From the NCBI RefSeq assembly GCF_900496995.4, contig NC_044005.1, positions 18,667,363-18,731,362 of the forward strand: 64,000 nucleotides of DNA, given 5' to 3'. The notes beneath the pieces are model-generated. The model was given only the letters and a program-made list of their open reading frames with translations, searched no databases and had not been told where the DNA came from. Source of the stretch: Aquila chrysaetos chrysaetos (taxonomy: Eukaryota; Chordata; Aves; Accipitriformes; Accipitridae). Within the stretch, counting starts at the first letter, position 1. Each line of letters starts with the position of its first letter. Below are positions 59,767 to 64,000 of this stretch, one piece after another. Both the position numbers and the translations under genes were made by a program.

Positions 59767-59772
59767 TTTATA
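59767..59772 (-). promoter_or_regulatory. LTR TATA box (TATAAA)
   Basis: The complement of TTTATA reads CCTATAAAGAACC on the minus strand. Transcription would start about 25-30 nt further on, near 59740. Confidence 0.65.
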
Positions 59773-60063
59773 GGGCATATTTCGATGATGTCATGCGCTG
59801 CAGGTTTCATTCATCACACACGACCTTCGCGTGATCGATACCAGAAACCAATATCTTATCAGCTCCAGCCCAGTTTCCTCCCCTGAATGCCTCAATGGCC
59901 TGGTAATCGTCCTTATGGACAGAGGAGTGTCCCGCTTAAACCGGCCATCTTGGAGACAAAGGGCTCTGGATGAGCAGTTCACAGTTCCTTGATGACAGCC
60001 CAGTCCCTCATACCTCACAATCTTTGAGGCAAATGGTTCGAGATAACAATTCAGCCTCTAACA

Positions 60064-60077
60064 CCACCCCGTGGCTC
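60064..60077 (-). other. Probable polypurine-tract region before the 3' LTR
   Basis: The minus strand reads GAGCCACGGGGTGG directly before the LTR start. It is G-rich but interrupted by pyrimidines, so a poor match to a classic polypurine tract. Function inferred from position only. Confidence 0.4.
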
Positions 60078-60147
60078 AAAGATTGTTTCAGGACCCATGG
60101 TGGTTTTGAGAAAAGATAGTTATATAGAAAAGCCAGAAAAGAGCATT

Positions 60148-61983
60148 TTATATAATCTGTATTACCAACAGTGTGGTTCGGTGCACAGCGCGAATTTGTT
60201 TAACACCGTCAGGCAAAATAGTAGTTACAAATTGCATATTAGTTACAACACGTTGAATCAATTGTATAAAGCATGGAATGACACATGGTAAAAAGAATAA
60301 CATGGCAAAACCACACAACAAGTAAAATAGCATTCGTTTAACCCATGGACCTCCAGGGAGCCAGGAAAACATATCTATGTCCCAGCTTTTCCATGTCTGG
60401 ACAGGAACATGGGCCAGCTTTCGTATTCCCGCAGTAATTTGTTTAACAATTTTCCCGCTGTCATCAATTTTTAAACAACAGTTAGAATCATTTAGTTTAC
60501 CACAAACACCTCCTTCCTCGGCTAGCAGGTAATCGAGAACCATGCGATGTTGTAATATTGCTGTTCGCATTTGTGTAGCTTGATCCGCCAATAGATCAAG
60601 GGCACGGGCTGTCTCGTTAGTAATGATCTCTAGGACAGCTTGTAACCGGATGATGCGATTTAGGTTATAGATAGGTTCTTGAGCACTGCTAACCCACTCA
60701 TTGGGGTTCCAGGTGGCAGGTCCATAATGTTGTATAATACGTTGAGGCGTCCACTTGTCTTTGCCCCAGGTTTGACCACTCCCACCTGCTATAGAGGTAT
60801 CAATGGATCGTCGATATCGATTGAGATCATCATATACTTTAACACCCAGTCCATCCCCTTCATCGTCTGGGAGCAGGAAAAACAAAGGGTGAATTACCCC
60901 CACATAACACACTCCAGTCCAATTTGTTGGTAGCAGTTTGTAGGCCCGTTGGCCACACACCCAATAGTGACCCTTTAAGGCTCGTGCACCATTTTCAAAC
61001 AAACCAGTAGGTGTCTGTGGTGATTGGAAATATGTTGAATTACCTACTCCCAGAGGATGATCTGATGGACCGTTCATCAACAACCTGTCCACAGTTTTTC
61101 CCACCCCCTCTGTGGTGTCCCAGCAGATAGGAAGCCCATCCGGACCTATACTCAAATGTCCCTTACAGTAGTCTTTATTATCACTTGACCACCAAATTTG
61201 AGTCCCATCAGGGAGACGAGAATATGTTTTATCAGTGAGTCTGCATTTCCAGGCACCAGAATCATGGTGCCAAAAGCAGGTAACATTAAGGTTATTAGAC
61301 TGATTAGTGGAAGACCAAAAATGGGAAAACTGTTTCCTGTGTCCTGTTTGATTCACCCAGGCCCATCCAGACCAGCGAGGCACAAAATTTGGAGAACTAG
61401 AACTCAAAAGGCGACAATATGCCTGGTCGCCCCCCTCTGGCAGTGATATAGCTGCCCTATGGTTTGAACAATCAATTGGTCTACAACCATCAGTGAGGCA
61501 ATGGTTGTCATAAGTATAGGTCCAGTTGCACTTGCTATTTCCCACGGGAATACCATCTTTCTGTGTTCGGTTCAGACAATATTCACCTTGGACTGGGTAT
61601 TGTATTGTCCAGGGCTGCATGTCTTCACTCCAGTAAGAATCATTTTTGACCTCACTGTAATTACTCACTAACCATTTTGGGGAAATAGGGACAGCAGTCC
61701 ATGGCCAGCTTTCCAAACCTAAGGGCCCACCACATACCCAACAATTAGTCAGATTAAAAGTGTTGGCCACTTGCTGGCCTAGAGCCACAAATTCATTTTG
61801 CCACTCCAAGCCGAAAAGAGGGGCACAGGAGTTTCCCCAGATATTAAAGGCGGCAACAATAGTTGACCAAAACAACATCTGTGGTGTTATAATGAACATT
61901 CTGTGAATATTAACAAAGCAATCACTGACAAAACTACACAAACAATTAACAGTTTCACGTATTTCCTCTTGAATGGTTAACAT
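60148..61983 (-). CDS. env: ERV envelope glycoprotein part
   Basis: Receptor-binding and fusion glycoprotein (family role). From the Met at 61983 it is 611 codons; a second Met at 61899 directly precedes a signal-peptide-like hydrophobic stretch, giving 583 codons. In fusion-frame numbering: CXXC motif CWVC at 639-642; about a dozen N-X-S/T sequons; furin-type RYRR at 947-950 dividing SU from TM; heptad-like region about 1005-1035; gamma-type immunosuppressive-like segment about 1033-1050; Cys1052 and Cys-Cys 1060-1061; membrane span about 1109-1134; cytoplasmic tail of about 35 residues. No frameshift or stop. The TM N-terminus after cleavage is polar and Gly/Ser-rich rather than a classic hydrophobic fusion peptide. 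Confidence 0.9.
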   Translation of the reverse strand: MLTIQEEIRETVNCLCSFVSDCFVNIHRMFIITPQMLFWSTIVAAFNIWGNSCAPLFGLEWQNEFVALGQQVANTFNLTNCWVCGGPLGLESWPWTAVPISPKWLVSNYSEVKNDSYWSEDMQPWTIQYPVQGEYCLNRTQKDGIPVGNSKCNWTYTYDNHCLTDGCRPIDCSNHRAAISLPEGGDQAYCRLLSSSSPNFVPRWSGWAWVNQTGHRKQFSHFWSSTNQSNNLNVTCFWHHDSGAWKCRLTDKTYSRLPDGTQIWWSSDNKDYCKGHLSIGPDGLPICWDTTEGVGKTVDRLLMNGPSDHPLGVGNSTYFQSPQTPTGLFENGARALKGHYWVCGQRAYKLLPTNWTGVCYVGVIHPLFFLLPDDEGDGLGVKVYDDLNRYRRSIDTSIAGGSGQTWGKDKWTPQRIIQHYGPATWNPNEWVSSAQEPIYNLNRIIRLQAVLEIITNETARALDLLADQATQMRTAILQHRMVLDYLLAEEGGVCGKLNDSNCCLKIDDSGKIVKQITAGIRKLAHVPVQTWKSWDIDMFSWLPGGPWVKRMLFYLLCGFAMLFFLPCVIPCFIQLIQRVVTNMQFVTTILPDGVKQIRAVHRTTLLVIQII

Positions 61984-63741
61984 CTTTGCTGCCCCCTCAG
62001 ACACAGTAAAAATGTCACAATAATGCTCTATCTGGGCATACCATTTTTGTACAGAGGCTCTCTGAGCCACCCCGTCAGGGGGCGGAGTTCCTGCTAAAAC
62101 AGTCTTGGTTACTTTAAACGGGCCTCTAAGTACTATAGACTGCTGTCGAATAGTCCGTTCAGCCTCTCTCAAGGCTAGACTGACTACAAACAAACCTTTC
62201 TCCCAAGCAGTATATCTTTTTTCTGCATCCTTAAAACTGCGAGAATAGAACCCAATAGGTCGAGTGGGTCCTTTGGGGCCCTTTTGCCATAAATGTATTG
62301 ATAACTCACTTTTGGCAAATCCCCATTCAATATGGACAGGGTCTGTGGGATGAATAGGACCAAGGGCTTGATGGGCAGTTGCTTCAAAAATTAGCAATTG
62401 CAATACCTCTTCGTGGGGCTTGGTCCATTCCCACTGAGCCCCTTTTCGCAACAAGTCATATAGGGGTCTTGCAATAATTGAAAAATCAGGGATATGTTTC
62501 CTCCAAAACACAAGTAATCCTAGTACGTGCTGTAAATCCTTTTTTGACTCTGGCATTTTAATCTGATCCAATGAGGAAAGGGTGTCAGGGGGGATACATG
62601 TCATCCCTCCCTTCCACCAAATTCCTAAAAACTTTACTTCGCTTGAGGGTGTTTGTATTTTCTCTGGTGGAGTTTTCAGCCCCAAGCTTTCCAAGTGAGA
62701 AATTATGTTATCTTGAGTTTTCCGAACCTTTTCTGTTTCATCCCCACCTACAAGAATGTCATCAATGTACTGATAAACACTGACCCCTTCCTCTGTCTGA
62801 ATTACTTCTAGCTCCTGCGCTAATGCATGATGAGCCAGAGTGGGGGAATGCTTGTATCCTTGTGGGAGTCGGGTAAAAGTAAATTGCTGACCTTCCCAAG
62901 TAAATGCAAAGCGGTCTTGATCCTCTGTTTGCAGGGGGACCATAAAAAACATATCTTTAACATCCACTGTTGCCATAATCGGGTGGGCTCGTTCTTGGAT
63001 TGTAGCTATAAGCTCAGCAATATTTGGTACCGCAGCTGTCAATGGACCAGTATTTGCATTAAGTCTGCGATAATCTACAGTTAATCTCCACTTGCCGTTA
63101 GGTTTTCGCACTGGCCACACCGGGGAGTTAAAAGGAGAATGGGTTGGAATCACAATACCCTGTCCCTTTAAGTCCTCTAACACAGGCGCTATTCCCTCTC
63201 TGGCCCCCAAGGGTATTGGGTAGGGCTTAACATTTGTAAGCTTTGAAGGGGGAAGCAGCGGCGCGGCTTTTAACAGCCGAATATCTATTGTGGGAGAGCC
63301 AAACGACCACTGTCTGCTTTGGTTATCAATCCAGGTTTTTCCTTTTAAAACATCGAGTCCTAAAAGGTTAAGTGGAAACTCCCCCACAACCATTGTCACT
63401 GTAGTGGCATTATCTTCTCCTGGCAAACGCAGGCTGACCATTGCTAATGCCTGTGGCTGAACAATGCCGAATGCATCTGCCACAAAAAGCCGCTGTTTGG
63501 AGGGTGTAATTCCGCAATTAGCAGCATCTTTAGTTTTAATAGCTGAAATCTGAGCTCCGGTATCTACCAAAAAGGTGACTGGGACTTGTCTTGGTCCCAC
63601 AATGCCTGTAATTAGTAAATCACCCTGGCCGTTTTCAGTGAGCTGTCTAATATACATCCAACCTTCGCCCCCCCGCTCACCACTGGAAGGCGAAGGATCT
63701 AGTTTCCCACCGGCTCTTGGGTGGCATTTGTTTCTGATAAA
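60148..63741 (-). CDS. ERV protease-RT-envelope fusion open reading frame
   Basis: Open without a stop from 63741 to TAA at 60150-60148; the first ATG is at 63657, giving 1169 codons from there (residue numbers below count from it). Residues 1-110: aspartic protease with active-site DTGA (32-35). About 140-350: reverse transcriptase with the first catalytic Asp at 232, LPQG at 264-267 and the YIDD box at 297-300. About 351-545: thumb and connection. From about 559: envelope. No RNase H acidic residues, HHCC zinc finger or DDE integrase core are found, so several hundred codons normally between RT and env are deleted, and the deletion happens to keep frame. Upstream, the frame begins inside the gag overlap, so translation of the pol part would depend on frameshifting. 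Whether the fused product is made is unknown. Confidence 0.9.
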   Translation of the reverse strand, partial: FIRNKCHPRAGGKLDPSPSSGERGGEGWMYIRQLTENGQGDLLITGIVGPRQVPVTFLVDTGAQISAIKTKDAANCGITPSKQRLFVADAFGIVQPQALAMVSLRLPGEDNATTVTMVVGEFPLNLLGLDVLKGKTWIDNQSRQWSFGSPTIDIRLLKAAPLLPPSKLTNVKPYPIPLGAREGIAPVLEDLKGQGIVIPTHSPFNSPVWPVRKPNGKWRLTVDYRRLNANTGPLTAAVPNIAELIATIQERAHPIMATVDVKDMFFMVPLQTEDQDRFAFTWEGQQFTFTRLPQGYKHSPTLAHHALAQELEVIQTEEGVSVYQYIDDILVGGDETEKVRKTQDNIISHLESLGLKTPPEKIQTPSSEVKFLGIWWKGGMTCIPPDTLSSLDQIKMPESKKDLQHVLGLLVFWRKHIPDFSIIARPLYDLLRKGAQWEWTKPHEEVLQLLIFEATAHQALGPIHPTDPVHIEWGFAKSELSIHLWQKGPKGPTRPIGFYSRSFKDAEKRYTAWEKGLFVVSLALREAERTIRQQSIVLRGPFKVTKTVLAGTPPPDGVAQRASVQKWYAQIEHYCDIFTVSEGAAKMLTIQEEIRETVNCLCSFVSDCFVNIHRMFIITPQMLFWSTIVAAFNIWGNSCAPLFGLEWQNEFVALGQQVANTFNLTNCWVCGGPLGLESWPWTAVPISPKWLVSNYSEVKNDSYWSEDMQPWTIQYPVQGEYCLNRTQKDGIPVGNSKCNWTYTYDNHCLTDGCRPIDCSNHRAAISLPEGGDQAYCRLLSSSSPNFVPRWSGWAWVNQTGHRKQFSHFWSSTNQSNNLNVTCFWHHDSGAWKCRLTDKTYSRLPDGTQIWWSSDNKDYCKGHLSIGPDGLPICWDTTEGVGKTVDRLLMNGPSDHPLGVGNSTYFQSPQTPTGLFENGARALKGHYWVCGQRAYKLLPTNWTGVCYVGVIHPLFFLLPDDEGDGLGVKVYDDLNRYRRSIDTSIAGGSGQTWGKDKWTPQRIIQHYGPATWNPNEWVSSAQEPIYNLNRIIRLQAVLEIITNETARALDLLADQATQMRTAILQHRMVLDYLLAEEGGVCGKLNDSNCCLKIDDSGKIVKQITAGIRKLAHVPVQTWKSWDIDMFSWLPGGPWVKRMLFYLLCGFAMLFFLPCVIPCFIQLIQRVVTNMQFVTTILPDGVKQIRAVHRTTLLVIQII
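61984..63741 (-). CDS. pol: ERV protease and reverse transcriptase part (pol, 3'-truncated)
   Basis: Protease cleaves the Gag-Pol polyprotein and RT copies the RNA genome (family roles). Protease and RT lie in one frame with no separate pro frame and no dUTPase in between. Motifs in order: VDTGAQ at 31-36; a hydrophobic LLGLDVL near 98-104; RT fingers with PVRKPNGKWR at 182-191; catalytic Asp232; LPQG; YIDD; FLGI near 343-346; then the connection subdomain to about 545. The RNase H domain does not follow. The exact breakpoint cannot be placed without an intact relative; it lies near 61984-62025. Confidence 0.9.
63662..63708 (-). promoter_or_regulatory. -1 programmed ribosomal frameshift signal (gag to pro-pol)
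   Basis: The slippery heptamer G-GGA-AAC, in gag phase, occupies the complement of 63702-63708 and directly abuts the gag stop TAG. After a 5-nt spacer comes a stem: CCTTCGCCTTCC (complement of 63696-63685) pairs with GGGGGGCGAAGG (complement of 63673-63662), 12 bp with two T-G wobbles and an 11-nt loop. The pol frame is open for 45 nt upstream of the slip site, as needed. GGGAAAC is a known retroviral slippery sequence (for example at D-type gag-pro). Confidence 0.88.
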
Positions 63742-64000
63742 TCAATCAGGGAAGGTGTGCTCAGGGTAGTATTCTCAAAATCCACTTTTCTGTTTACTGG
63801 TTTATCAGGCCACGCTGTTACCAATTTTTCCAATTTGTCTGTTGGCATCCCGTCCATTAAGCTACGCGGGATCCCCTTCTGGTATCCCCGCGCCCACAGT
63901 ATATTACGTTTGTTCGGGATATCTCTCCCCCCCGGCGGTTTAGCAAGGGGTGTTCTCTTATCACTCCCAGGGCACGGAACTATTTTTACTTCAGTCCGCC
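63699..64000 (-). CDS. gag: ERV gag C-terminal frame (partial)
   Basis: Open from the window edge to TAG at 63701-63699, about 99 codons, in the 0 frame relative to the frameshift signal; pol lies in the -1 frame. Basic and proline-rich at first, then more acidic/polar. It holds one Cys only, so no Cys-His zinc knuckle is within these residues. Any nucleocapsid must lie upstream, and this would be a C-terminal extension. The assignment to gag rests on its position before the frameshift site. Confidence 0.65.
   Translation of the reverse strand, partial: RTEVKIVPCPGSDKRTPLAKPPGGRDIPNKRNILWARGYQKGIPRSLMDGMPTDKLEKLVTAWPDKPVNRKVDFENTTLSTPSLIDLSETNATQEPVGN

Larger units (their letters stand above)
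59343..60063 (-). repeat. 3' LTR of the endogenous retrovirus
   Basis: About 721 bp. On the minus strand it begins TGTTAGAGGCTG just after a G-rich tract and ends CCCCGACA; the imperfect terminal inverted repeat (TGT...ACA) supports the ends, though the right end in proviral direction is less sure. A TATA box lies at the complement of 59767-59772 and AATAAA at the complement of 59425-59430, so the predicted R region is long (about 330 nt) and U5 short (about 60 nt). Confidence 0.7.
59343..64000 (-). mobile_element. Endogenous retrovirus, 3' part (gag tail, pro, RT, env, 3' LTR)
   Basis: Provirus on the minus strand, running off the right edge. Order in its own direction: gag C-terminal frame (64000-63699), frameshift signal, protease and RT, an in-frame jump into envelope, stop at 60148, an 84-nt spacer, and a 3' LTR (about 60063-59343). 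RNase H and integrase are missing. The envelope has gammaretrovirus-type features (CXXC in SU, C-rich TM loop, RXRR cleavage site), while gag-pol expression would need -1 frameshifting rather than the stop-codon readthrough usual in gammaretroviruses. The lack of stops over 3.5 kb points to a recent insertion. Family name not assigned. Confidence 0.93.

Noticed and set aside
63699-63701. Gammaretrovirus-style readthrough of the gag TAG
   Set aside because: Reading on in the gag frame does not enter the protease frame; pol is in the -1 frame and a full frameshift signal is present.

Overview
The window is avian nuclear DNA. It carries intron-rich vertebrate genes, CpG-island promoters, a CR1 LINE ending in the bird-typical ATTCTATT-type 3' repeat, and a solo LTR of a kind I recall as common in bird genomes. 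Gene content and orientation fit the conserved vertebrate block RIN3-LGMN-GOLGA5 (human 14q32). The species cannot be fixed from the sequence. The solo LTR hints at a neoavian rather than a galliform bird, but that is inference from memory.

Layout. (1) 1-11.2 kb, minus strand: the 5' part of GOLGA5 (golgin-84). It has a likely non-coding first exon in a CpG island near 11.03-11.2 kb, the ATG at 10190, and seven coding exons that encode about the first 545 residues. The C-terminal exons, including the membrane anchor, lie off the left edge. (2) 11.4-24.7 kb: intergenic, AT-rich, with an ancient CR1 remnant and a perfect hairpin but no gene I can support. (3) 24.7-53.9 kb, plus strand: a complete LGMN (legumain) gene. 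It has a CpG-island promoter, a non-coding exon 1, thirteen coding exons encoding 431 residues, and a poly(A) signal. Catalytic Asn42, His148 and Cys189, the RGD at 118-120 and the four expected N-glycosylation sequons are all present. A young CR1 lies in intron 1 and an ERVL-like solo LTR, with target-site duplication, in a late intron. (4) 53.9-59.3 kb: intergenic, with an old CR1 tail, G/C-skewed tracts and one unexplained short open frame. (5) 59.3-64.0 kb, minus strand: the 3' end of an endogenous retrovirus, in the order gag tail, -1 frameshift signal, protease, reverse transcriptase, envelope, 3' LTR. The 5' half lies off the right edge.

How the parts relate. GOLGA5 and LGMN are divergently transcribed from separate CpG islands about 14 kb apart, so they do not share a promoter. 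The most notable item is the retrovirus. A deletion has removed RNase H and integrase and joined the RT/connection region in frame to a near-complete envelope, leaving one open frame of 1169 codons from its first ATG with no stop. It is preceded by a textbook -1 frameshift signal (GGGAAAC, 5-nt spacer, 12-bp stem). Its LTR carries a 72-bp triplication in the predicted transcribed leader, and its envelope has an unusual CX7CC motif.
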